Source: Arbacia lixula (Eukaryota; Echinodermata; Echinoidea; Arbacioida; Arbaciidae). From it: a stretch of 64,000 nt of DNA. The position numbers and the translations under genes are program-made. The stretch spans positions 7,476,387-7,540,386 of the forward strand of contig OZ022578.1 in the NCBI GenBank assembly GCA_963669155.1, in the 5' to 3' direction. How positions within the stretch are numbered: the stretch's first letter is position 1; every line of letters begins with the position of its first letter. The notes below the pieces were generated by a model that was not told the origin of the DNA, did not search any database, and saw only the letters and a program-made list of their open reading frames with translations. This document shows, in pieces, positions 35,622 to 48,800 of the stretch.

Positions 35622-36522
35622 TAGATGCAACAATTGGTTTATATACAAAATAGACTCAATCATATGTAATATTTTTAATAAAAAATAAACAAATTACCAT
35701 AAAATACAATTTGTTTGAAATTCAAAGCAACTCTTTGATAAGTCACAGGGTACATACATTTGTAACACTGCATGAGAATATCTGAAATGATCAATGTTCA
35801 AAGAATTTGCAAAAAAAAAATTTTATTTCTGTTAAGTATAAGTAGAGTATAATATAATGTAAAGACAGTAGCAATTGGTTTACTAAATGCATGTATTACA
35901 TGGTGAATCAGCTAGACTAAAACTCTCATTTGAATTTTTCATTGAAGCAGGATTAATTTCAAACAGCTCGTCGTCAACTCACTTGAAATAAATGAAATTT
36001 CTTAACAATTTATGAATTACTTTAATTTCCCAATATACTCAAGAATACATAAACTGACTTAATATTCATCAAGGGATCATAATATGTAATATTATCCTGT
36101 CCTATTAATCTTTTCTTTATCTTCTTGTCATGCCCATGTGCCATTTACATTCCTCTTACATTCCTCATTATTCAAAATGTTGCCTAGCTGCTGGACGAGG
36201 TCTTCATGTTATCAAATGCAACCCCATATATTTTAGTAATTTCCTTTTTTAAGTCATAAGAGCAGGGTTTCTCTGAGAGACAAGTACTATCTTTGATATC
36301 CCTGAAAGAGTTGCTGGAGAGTTAGATTTTGATTAGTTTGTATGTTCCACTTTGTGTCATAGATGCATTTCATATCCTGCAATAGATATATATAGTTAAT
36401 GCCAGTTTCATTTTGTTTCAAATTGGCAATGTTGTCTTCACCCGTAACTGATGGAAACCAGGTGTTTCCTGTGTGCTAGGTCTCCAGCCATAAGCTAATC
36501 TAGCATTCAATGTCATGTTGAC

Positions 36523-36809
36523 CTAACATGTAGCAACACTTGCTTCATTGTCTATGAGTACTGATTCATCCCCGTTAATGGGGCTCGCTTCAACGTCTCC
36601 TTCGAATGCTTGATTGACGATAACATTACCAAGACCTCCCTGTCCGTAGACGCTTGTTGGATTGGGTGGACCACTCGGCGATCTACGGTAGAGAACGAAA
36701 ACGGTGGCAATCACTCCGCCCAAAATGAGCAGGAAACAAGCCACGCTTGCAAACACGGTCACACCAATGATCTTGCCAGACATACCACCTTCGTTGGATG
36801 TCCTCGCAT
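36523..36809 (-). CDS. Last exon: transmembrane helix and cytoplasmic tail
   Basis: After a short [12 protein letters not shown] stalk comes a ~26-residue hydrophobic stretch ([19 protein letters not shown] and on), then a YRR stop-transfer and a ~54-residue tail. The tail contains [11 protein letters not shown] and acidic DGDVEAS-like sequence and ends ASVATC. No kinase, ITAM or TIR motif is seen, so it would need partners to signal. Acceptor CACAG ends at 36810; the Asp codon is split (phase 1). Confidence 0.88.
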
Positions 36810-39800
36810 CTGTGAGGAAAAAGAAAGGGGAATGAGGGCAAGATAAAGTGGGTGATAAAACAAAAAGAGGAACAGATAAAGATAAAGGGAGACATATTGA
36901 ATGGTAGAGCTTGTAGCAATGAGAAGAGTTAGAGAACATGGGGATAACAGGACACACATGAAAGATAGAACACACATTTAGCACATTCTGATTTGATGCA
37001 TTACAAATAATACCCAAGTGCATATATAGATATTACTGAAAGTTCCTTTTGTATGAATATGCCAATACCACCTATGACTTGGCATGATGTTTTGCACAGA
37101 GCCCACTTTCGTTAAAAGACCATCTGTGTCATTAAAAGTACAGGCAAGTACATATGAGGTTTGTTTTAGTTCCAACTCAAGACATGAGCAAACCTCTGGC
37201 AAAAGAAAGAAGTAAGGAAGGGGTAAAGCTTCTCCTCCAACAGTACTCTTTAATGATTGTATTTCAGTATGCCTAGAAAATACTTATTTTGTATTACTGT
37301 GTTCATCCCCCGTGACTTGGTATGACAAGATGGCGCCTGCAAAATTGTTCTCATGTCAATATATGAATAATAAACCAATTTGAGTGGTACACATCTTTCT
37401 TTACTCTTTCTATCGCTCACCTATCCTATGTATAATGCTATTACATGTAGTATAAAGGCATTTCATACATTGTACCTTGAGCTTATTAGGATAACCCCTC
37501 TAATTGATTTTCCTTTATTTTGTACAATGTATTTTATGATATACTTTAAGCTTTCATTCTGTCAAGCTTCGGCTTATTATGAATAGCCCTTTTTTGGTTG
37601 TTCATTCATTTTTGCCATATCAATATCCTAGAATATCTGCACTATGTATGAATTCACACATGGATCTACGACTGTATTCTCATTTGTTCTACTGAAAATC
37701 AAGCAAGAGTTGTGACGGTGACAGAGCTTTCCAAGTGAGTGGTTACCTATTCATGAATATCTGAACAATTTCAAATTAAATTCAGCTGTGACTGCAAGTG
37801 AAGTCATTTGAATAAATCTTCATCAAATATCTAATTTTTTGAAGTACAACATTTGAAGCACCACTACTAAAATCTCCTACATTCTTGTATGGGTGACCTC
37901 AACACTTCACTTGTTCATTCATACCTCTGAAAAGAAAGAGACAATAACTACAGAATTATACAATTTTATTGCTTAAATTTTGAAAGTAACAAAATGAAGT
38001 GCAAAAATATACAGTCGTTCTGTAGTTATGAATGAAGACACAGTTTATAAAATTAAAATTCACAAGTTTTACCGCATCTGACACCAGCATCTTCATAGTG
38101 ACCGCAATCATTCTGATACCATCCACGGGATGAGCAATCACCAAGGTCATCTTCCCATCCAGAGCAGCTAACGTCATCAAGTAGAATAGACCCGGTTCCT
38201 TCTCCAAAGTAGGCATTTGAATATGCGATTGGAGACCTGGTCAGGTAACCCAGCTGGCGACACACAACACTAGCATCATCGTTGTCCCAATAGTCACTAC
38301 AGACTGTACCCCATTCACCGTTGTGGTACACCTCCACACGACCTTCATAGGGCGATGACCCTCCAACCAGCCGGATGGTCGTTGGCCCCATGGTCTCTGT
38401 TGCTGTGTCTGAAGAAAAAGAATAAACTCACAAAATGGGGACAAATTGGCTACTTTGAAGAAACAGACCTCCAAATGAAGTTTGGATAATGGAATGAGAA
38501 ACTGCTAGGAGGCTACAAGTACAATATATTCACTTTTGCTAAGATTCAACAGTACTAGATGAAGCTACAATAGAACCATTGAAATCACTTGTGCAAACTC
38601 AATAAAGCAAACCATTAAGAAGTAGAATATTTAACATTTCAACACCAAGGACTTAATTGTAACTATTCATGGGCCTAGTTCCCACATTTAGGGCCTTGCC
38701 CAGGTATTCAGGTGACAATTCTTTCAACCCTAATTTCTATTGAAATGCAACTCAGACCTATAGCTCCTGTATGATTGGATAAGGTGTGAATCGTCTCAAG
38801 GAAGGTCACTGTGCAAGTTAAAGGACTAAGTAAGCCTATTCCATCATTCTTATCACCACATGTAGATTTAAGATGGATCAGCTAACAAAACACACCAACA
38901 AATGTGCAAAATGGTGAACAAAGCTAAGAGAGCAGTTAAGAGTTGTAATAATCATTATTGTGGCATTATGGCCACACTGTTACAAAAACATTGATCAATT
39001 TTCAGTGGCATGCAACAATTACCTGAATTCTTGGATTACGAATGATCTTTTTTTGTTGTTGCTGTGATCTTTGCCAATTGTCATTGATTGACCTCAATAT
39101 ATCTCCATGTAGTGATCTCCCTTCATTCCATGTTTGGCTGGAATTCAATTAGAGGCTTTCTAGTAGTGTGAAAATAGAAATTTAGGGCCAAAGTTTACAA
39201 AGTTCCTTGACCTGTAATGTTTGACCTCTGTACAGTTCTTTGGTAACATGAATTACATACAGGAAGATTTTGCTGAAATGACAAGACAGAAGACCCCCAA
39301 ACTATATCCCCAGCCACTCAATGGTGAAGACAGTTCATAAAACGATATTTTTATTACCGCATTTGACACCAGCATCTTCAGAGTGAGCGCAGTTATGCTG
39401 ATACCATCCAAGGGATGAGGAGTCACCAAGGTCATCTTCCCATCCAGAGCCATAGTGACCACAATCATTCTGATACCATCCACGGGATGAGCAATCACCA
39501 AGGTCATCTTCCCATCCAGAGCAGCTAACGTCATCAAGTAGAATAGACCCGGTTCCTTCTCCGAAGTGGGCATTTGAATATGCGATTGGAGAACTGGTCT
39601 GATAACCCAGCTGGCGACACACAACACTAGCATCATCGTTGTCCCAATAGTCATCACAGACCGTTCCCCATTCACCATTGTGGTACACCTCCACACGACC
39701 TTCATAGGGCGATGACCCTCCAACCAGCCGGATGGTCGTTGGCCCCATGGTCTCTGTTGTTGTGGTCATGACTGTGGCAGGAGTGTCAGCATCTAATGGG

Positions 39801-42800
39801 TGTGTTTGAAGAAAAAGAATAGACTCACAAAATGAGGACAAATTGGCTGCTTTAAAGAAACAGACCTCCAAATGAAGTTTGGAAAATGGAATGAGAAACT
39901 GCTAGGAGGTTACAAGTAGAGTATATTCACTTTCTCTAGGATTCAAAAGTACATAAAGCAACAACAAATCCATTTAAATAATTTGTGCAAACTCAATAAG
40001 GCAGACCATTGAAAAGTAGAGCTTTTAACATTTCAACACCAAGGACTTAATTGCAACTATTCATGTGCCTAATTCCCATATTTAGGGCCTTGCGCAGGTA
40101 TTCAGTTGACAATTCTTTAAACCCTAATTTCCGTTGAAATGCAACTCAGACCTATAGCTCCTACATGATTGGATAAAGTGTGAATAAAGGGCTAAGTAAG
40201 CCTATTCCATCATTGTTATCACTGAAGATTTAAGATAGATCGGCGATCAAAACACACCAACAACTGCAAAATGGTAAACAAACTAAAAAGGCAGTCAAGA
40301 GTTATAATAATCATTTTCTGGCATTTCATGGCCACACTGTTAAAACAAACAATTATCAAGTCTCAGGTGGCCTCCAACAATTACCTGAATTCTTGGATTA
40401 CAAATAATTTTTTATTGTTGTTGCTGTCATCTTTGCTCGATGCCATTGATTGACGTCAATTATTATCAGTCTATCTCCATGTTGTGATCTCTCTTCATCT
40501 CATATTTGGCTGAAATTCAATCATAGGATTTCTAGTACTATGAAAGATATACATTTAGTGCCATAGTTTACAGAATTCCTTGACCTGTAATGTTTGACCT
40601 CTGTACAGTTCTTTGGAACCATGAATTACCAGGAAAATTTGTCAAACAGCTTTTAATATTTTGCTGAAATGGACAAGACAGAAGACCCCCAAACTATATC
40701 CCCAGCCACTCAATGGTGAAGACAGTTCATAAAACGATATTTTTATTACCGCATTTTACACCGGCATCTTCAGAGTGAGCGCAGTTATTCTGATACCATC
40801 CACCAGAAGAGCAGAAACCAAGGTCATCTTCCCATCCAGAGCAGCTAACGTCATCAAGTAGAATAGACCCGGTTCCTTCTCCAAAGTAGGCGTATGAATA
40901 TGCGATTGGAGAACTGGTCAGGTAACCCAGCTGGCGACACACAACACTAGCATCATCTTCGTCCCAGTCATCATCACAGACCGTTCCCCATTCACCATTG
41001 TGGTACACCTCCACACGACCTTCATAGGGCGATGACCCTCCAACCAGCCGGATGGTCGTTGGCCCCATGGTCTCTGTTGTTGTGGTCATGACTGTGGTGG
41101 GAGCCTCAGCATCTAATGGGTGTGTTTGAAGATGAAAGAAGAAGAACTCATGAGAAAGGCAATTGAATAATTATCAATGCCTTATTTCTACATTGAAGAG
41201 GGAGGTGTGGAAGCAGGACAATGATAAAGATGTTGTTCTATTTTGTTAATTTTTACCATTGCAATTAAACAAGAAACTGACTTTCCACAGGAAGGTGCAC
41301 ACAAGTATTTTTTTTCTGTTTAACATTGTAATGGCACAATAAACTAGAGCAATTCAACTGCCACGCAGTCGATAAATATGCTTCCGCCTCTTTGCTAGCT
41401 CTATTTAGATTATTTTCAGAAAATCTGTTTGTTTGGTTGGGAATGTTCCAGTGAATTCCTATGTGATATGAAAACACAATTTATTCTGGTTTTCCATGTT
41501 TAGCGAAGTTTGGCAATGTTCATTTGACCTTTGACCTCTTACTTCTTTGACTTCCTATCTAACCAGTCTGTCTAAATCCATCCTTGTATCCTTGTGATTC
41601 TTGTACCATGTTTTCTTGAAATGCATAATTGGATTGGGATTTATTGTGAAAAGTATCAATTTGGGGGCAATTTTCAGTAAATTTTGGCAAAGTTCATAAG
41701 CCTTTGACCTCAGACCTTTCAGGATTTTTACCCAAACTTTCACTAGTCTACCTTCATGAAGTGACACATCTCTGTACCGTGTTTGTCTGAATTGAATCAT
41801 TCGATTTGGATTCAATGTGAAAAATTGCCAATTTTGGCAAAGTGCATTGACCTTTGACCTCTGACCTTTGAGAAATTTCACCAAAAATGTTATCAGTCTA
41901 CCCCCAAGTAGTGATCCATCTTTGTACCATGTTTAGTTGGTAATGTACCATTGGATTTGGATTTACTTTGAAAAATATCATTTTGGGGGGGATTTTTAGG
42001 TAATTTTTGGCAAAGTTCATTCATCTTAGACCTCTGACCTTCGAGAAATTTCCCCCAAAATGTCACCAGTCTAGCCCCAAGTAGTGATCCACTTTTGCAC
42101 CATGCTTAGTTGGTAATGTGCCATTGGATGTGGATTTATTGTGAAAAATATAAAGTTTGGGGCAGTTTTTAGCCAATTTTGGCAAAGTTCATTGACCTTT
42201 GAGGAATTTTACCAAAAATTTCATCAGTCTATCCCCAAATAGTGATCCATCTGTGTACCATGTTTAATGAGAACTACATCCTTGGACTTGGATTTATTGT
42301 GAAAAAAGTTAAATTTTGCACTTTTTCACAAAGTTCATTGACCTTTGACCTCTAACCTTTCAGGAATTTTACCCAAAATGTCACCAGTCTACCTCCAAGT
42401 AGTGATCCATCTTTTTCCCATGTTTGATGAGAATTGTATCCTTGGATTTGGATTTAATGTGAAAAAGGTCGATTTGGGGCAATTTTTCACAATGTTCATT
42501 GATCTTTGACATTTGACCTCAATCAGATTTGACCCCAATTTTACACACTTCATTAGTTTTATGCAATACACACATGTGCCAAGTTTGAAGCAAATCTGGT
42601 TCTTGGTTCTCAAGATATTGCCTAAGCGGATCCGGGACGGACAGACGGACGTACGGACGGACGGACAACCCGAAAACACCATGCCTGCCTCAAAGAAACA
42701 TTCTTTCAAATGGAATGTGGATTCTTCTTTAATGGGTTTGGAAAAAGCTAGGAGACTTAATATATAGTACATTCACTGTGGCTGTAAGTCAACAGTTTGT

Positions 42801-45800
42801 TAATAATAATTAGTTTGTAAATCAGCAATCAGCAATAAATATTAGTGTTTTTCTCTTAGTGGGAAATTTTTTTCATGAATTCTGCAATCTGATTGGTCAA
42901 TTTGTCTTTGATACAAACCTGTATTTACCTCATTTACTTGGTCCAAAATATCAAAAGGGTAATATGATCCGGTATTACCTGTTTACGTTTTGTTGTTGTT
43001 GCTTTGATGTATAATTATGGTGTATTTTCATCATTGAGCACATGCGCAGAGGCGTTTTCAACCATACATCCATTTATTTTTAGTTGGAATTTATTAGGCA
43101 AATTGTATGACCTTTGACCTGTGTTCTCATAGGATATGACCTGAAAGCCATTCATTTCATCTCCATGTGGTGATTCACCTTTGTACCAGTGTTGGATGAA
43201 ACTGGCACAGCAGATCTTAACTGTTTATGGCAAAGTTCTTTGACCATTTACCTCTCAGGGACTTGCTCTCAAATATCATCTTTTTCATATGATATATGAA
43301 ACATTTTTTTCTTGAAAAGAAATAAATATAAAACAATCCATTTTTTATTATTATTTTTTTGGCCAATTCCGGCAGGTTTCATTGACCTTTAAAAACTGAG
43401 CAATTGGGCCTATAATCTCATCAGTCTACCTACACGTCATGATCCAACTTTGTAATTGGATGTCTGGATTTCAAGTTATTTTGAAAACGATCACATCTGT
43501 TCAATCTTTGGCCATTTTTGTCTTTGTTCATTGGCCTTTGACCTTTACCCTTTCAGGGATTTTACCCAAAAATTCTACATCCAGTGATTCAACAAACACC
43601 CAAACATTTAACACCTCTGTTGCCAGAGGCATAACAATTATGAAAGCTGCATGACATAAACTGCATAAATACCTGCACAAGATGAATCAAATGTAAAATG
43701 TATTTAATAATATGCATTTCCTTAGTAATGATTTTATGTATTTGATGTTCATTCACAAGCATATGGAATGCACATTTAATGATAAAAAATCTTATTTCAA
43801 AATATTTGTGTTGCAATAACTGTGTTGAACACACACAAAGTGTGAGTGGACCTCAAGTCTCATCAGTTTGACTCTTGGTGGTGATCCATCTTTGTATTAA
43901 ATTTGAAAGCAATAGGATACGATTAGTAACTCTCTCATGAAAAAGATACATATGTATGTCTGTTACATTGTGAGAAACAAATGAATAGTTATCAATAATG
44001 TTCAAAAATCACTTTTTTACTACAGTAGATTTACCGCATTTGACACTGGCATCCTCAGAGTGACCGCAGTTATGCTGATACCATCCACGGGATGAGCAGT
44101 CACCAAGGTCATATTCCCATCCAGAGCAGCTAACATCATCAAGTAGAATAGACCCAGTTCCTTCTCCAAAGTAGGCGTATGAATATGCGATTGGAGAACT
44201 GGTCGGGTAACCCAGCTGGCGACACACAACAGTAGCATCATCTTCGTCCCAGTCATCATCACAGACCGTTCCCCATTCACCATTGTGGTACACCTCCACA
44301 CGACCTTCATAGGGCGATGACCCTCCAACCAGCCGGATGGTCGTTGGCCCCATGGTCTCTGTTGTTGTGGTCATGACTGTGGTGGGAGCCTCAGCATCTA
44401 ATGGGTGTGTTTGAAGATGAAAGAAGAAGAACTCATGAGAAAGGCAATTGAATAATTATCAATGCCTTATTTCTACATTGAAGAGGGAGGTGTGGAAGCA
44501 GGACAATGATAAAGATGTTGTTCTATTTTGTTAATTTTTACCATTGCAATTAAACAAGAAACTGACTTTCCACAGGAAGGTCCACACAAGTATTTTTTTT
44601 CTGTTTAACATTGTAATGGCACAATAAACTAGAGCAATTCAACTGCCACGCAGTCGATAAATATGCTTCCGCCTCTTTGCTAGCTCTATTTAGATTATTT
44701 TCAGAAAATCTGTTTGTTTGGTTGGGAATGTTCCAGTGAATTCCTATGTGATATGAAAACACAATTTATTCTGGTTTTCCATGTTTAGCGAAGTTTGGCA
44801 ATGTTCATTTGACCTTTGACTTCCAATCTAACCAGTCTGTCTAAATCCATCCTTGTATCCTTGTGATTCTTTTACCATGTTTTCTTGAAATGCATAATTG
44901 GATTGGGATTTATTGTGAAAAGTATCAATTTGGGGGTAATTTTCAGCAAATTTTGGCAAAGTTCATAAGCCTTTGACCTCTGACCTTTCAAGATTTTTAC
45001 CCAAACTTTCACAAGTCTACCTTCATGAAGTGACACATCTCTGTACCGTGTTTGTCTGAATTGAATCATTTTATTTGGATTCAATGTGAAAAATTGCTAA
45101 TTTTGGTAAAATGCATTGACCTTTGACCTCTGACCTTTGAGAAATTTCACTAAAAATGTTATCAGTCTACCTCCAAGTAGTGATCCATCTTTGCACCATG
45201 TTCAGTTGGTAATGTACCATTGGATTTGGATTTACTTTGAAAAATATCACTTTTGGGGCAAGTTTTAGGTAATTTTTGGCAAAGTTCATTCACCTTAGAC
45301 CTCTGACCTTCGAAAAATTTCCCCCAAAGTGTCACCAGTCTAGCCCCAAGTAGTGATCCACCTTTGCACCATGTTTAGTTGGTAATGTACCATTGGATTT
45401 GGATTTATTGTGAAAAATATAAAGTTTGGGGCAGTTTTTAGCCAATTTTGGCAAAGTTCATTGACCTTTGACCTTTCAGGAATTTTACCAAAACTTTCAT
45501 CAGTCTATTCCCAAAAATGTGATCCATCCGTGTACCATGTTTAATGAGAACTACATCCTTGGACTTGGATTTATTGTGAAAAAGGTTAAATTTTGCACTT
45601 TTTCACAAAGTTCATTGACCTTTGACCTCTAACCTTTCAGGAATTTTACCCAAAATGTCACCAGTCTACCTCCAAGTAGTGATCCATCTTTTTACCATGT
45701 TTGATGAGAATTGTATCCTTGGATTTGGATTAATGTGAAAAAGGTCAATTTGGGGCAATTTTTCACAATGTTCATTGACCTTTGACATTTGACCTCAATC

Positions 45801-48800
45801 AGATTTGACCCCAATTTTACACACTTCATTAGTTTTATGCAATACACACATGTGCCACGTTTGAAGCAAATCTGGTGCACGGTTCTCAAGATATTGCCTA
45901 AGCGGATCCGGGACGGCCGGACGTACGTACGTACGGACGGACGGACAACCCGAAAACATAATGCCTGCCTCAAAGAAACATTCTTTCAAATGGAATGTGG
46001 ATTCTTCTTTAATGGGTCTGGAAACAGCTAGGGGACTTAATATATAGTACATTCACTATGGCTGTAAGTCAACAGTTTGTTAATAATAATTAGTTTGTAG
46101 ATCAGCAATCAGCAATAAATATTAGTGTTTTTCTCTTAGTGTGCAATTTTTTTCATGAATTCTGTAATCTGATTGGTCAATTTGTCTTTGATACAAACCT
46201 GTATTTACCTCATTTACTTGGTCCAAAATATCAAAAGGGTAATATGATCCCTACCTGTGTTCTCATAGGATATGACCTGAAAGCCATTCATGTCATCTCC
46301 ATGTGGTGATTCATCTTTGTACCAATGTTGGATGAAACTGGCACAGCAGATCTTTACTGTTTATGGCAAAGTTCTTTGACCATTCACCTCTCAGGGAATT
46401 GCTCTCAAATATCATCTTTTTCATATGATATATGAAACAACTTTGTTTGATGTTTGTTTGAAAAGAAATAATTATAAAACAATCCATTTTCATATTATTA
46501 TTTTTTTTGGCCAATTCCGGCAGGTTTCATTAACCTTTAAAAACTGAGCAATTGGACCTATAATCTCATCAGTCTACCTACACGTTATGATCCAACTTTG
46601 TAATTGGATGTCTGGATTTCAAGTTATTTTGAAAACGATCACATCTGTGCAATCTTTGGCCATTTTTGTCTTTGTTCATTGGCCTTTGACCTTTACCCTT
46701 TCAGGGATTTTTACCCAAAAGTCTCCATCCAGTGATTCAACGAACACCCCAAACATGTAATACCTTTGTTGCCAGAGGCATAACACTTATGAAAGCTGCA
46801 TGACATGAACTGCATAAATATCTGCACAAGATGAAACGTAATATGCATTTCCTTAATAATGATTTAATGTTTTTAATGTTCATTCACAAGCATATGGAAT
46901 GCACATTTAATGATAAAAAAAATCTTATTTCAAAACATTTGTGTTGCAATAACTGTGTTGAACACACGCAAAGTGTGATTGAACCTCAAGTTTCATCAGT
47001 TTGACTCTTGGTGGTGATCCATCTTTGTATTAAATTTGAAAGCAATAGGATACGGTTAGTAACTCTCTCATGAAAAAGATACATATGTATGTCCGTTACA
47101 TTGTGAGAAACAAATAAAAAGTAATCATAATGTTCAAAAATCACTTTTTTACTACATTAGATTTACCGCATTTGACACTGGCATCCTCAGAGTGACCGCA
47201 GTTATGCTGATACCATCCACGGGATGGGCAGTCACCAAGGTCATATTCCCATCCAGAGCAGCTAACATCATCAAGTAGAATAGACCCAGTTCCTTGTCCG
47301 AAGTGGGAGTATGAATATGCGATTGGAGAACTGGTCTGATAACCCAGCTGGCGACACACAACACTAGCATCATCGTTGTCCCAATAGTCATCACAGACCG
47401 TTCCCCATTCACCATTGTGGTACACCTCCACACGACCTTCATAGGGCGATGACCCTCCAACCAGCCGGATGGTCGTTGGCCCCATGGTCTCTGTTGTTGT
47501 GGTCATGACTGTGGTGGGAGCCTCAGCATCTAATGGGTGTGTTTGAAGATGAAAGAAGAAGAACTCATGAGAAAGGCAATTGAATAATTATCAATGCCTT
47601 ATTTCTACATTGAAGAGGGAGGTGTGGAAGCAGGACAATGAAAAAGATGTTGTTCTATTTTGTTAATTTTTACCATTGCAATTAAACAAGAAACTGACTT
47701 TCCACAGGAAGGTCCACACAAGTATTTTTCAGAGTATTTTTTTACTGTTTAACTTTGTAATGGCAAAATAAACAAATGAATACTATTATGTTCAAATATC
47801 ACTTTTGTACTACAGTAGATTTACCGCATTTGACACTGGCATCCTCAGAGTGACCGCAGTTATGCTGATACCATCCACGGGATGGGCAGTTACCAAGGTC
47901 ATCTTCGAAACCTAAGCAGTCAACGTCATCAAGAAGAATAGACCCACTTCCTTCTCCAAAGTGGGCAAATGAATATGCGATTGGAGAATCAGTTGGATGG
48001 CCAAGCTGCCGACACACAACCCTGGCATCATCAATGTCCCAATAGTCATCACAGACCGTTCCCCATTCACCGTTGTGTAACACCTCCACACGACCTTCAT
48101 AGGGCGATGACCCTCCAACCAGCCGGATGAATGACTCAGCATCTAATGCATTTTTGAAGATGAAAGAATATAATCATTAGAAAGGCACTTGAATGATTAG
48201 CAATGTCTTTACATCTACATTGAAGAGGGAGGTATGGTACCAGAAAAATAATAAAGATGTTTATGTTGTAAAATTTTATCACTGTGATTAAACAAGAAAC
48301 TATTTTTTTTACACATTTCTACAGGAAGGTACCACAAGTATTTTTCAGTGTTTTTTGACTGTTTGACATTGGAGTGGCAAACAAAAATTGGCTACCTCAA
48401 AACAATATTATTTGAAACCGCGTGTGAATTCTTCTTTCATTGGTTGGGAAACAGCTAGGAGACTGAATATATACATGTAGTACAATCATTGTGGCTGTGA
48501 GTCAACAGTTTGTTAATTTGGAATTTGGCTGGAGCCATACCAATAATGAAAGCTGCATGACATGAAGAGCATAACTATCTGCAGAGGATGAATCCATTGT
48601 TATTATTGTTGTTATTTTAATAGTGATATATATCTCTTTTAATTATTTTATGTTTTGAGGTTAATATACAATCATTTGAAAGGTACATTCCATTTGACCA
48701 CAAAAATCCCATTTACAAAATATTTGTGGTGCAATAAATGTGTTGAACACATACAAAGTTTGATTGGACCTCAAGTCTCAAACTCTGGGTGGTGATGAAT

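Noticed and set aside
36978-37202. Possible extra - strand exon with [19 protein letters not shown]
   Set aside because: It has a tolerable acceptor but no convincing phase-compatible donor, and SRCR exon 14 joins the last exon directly in phase 1.
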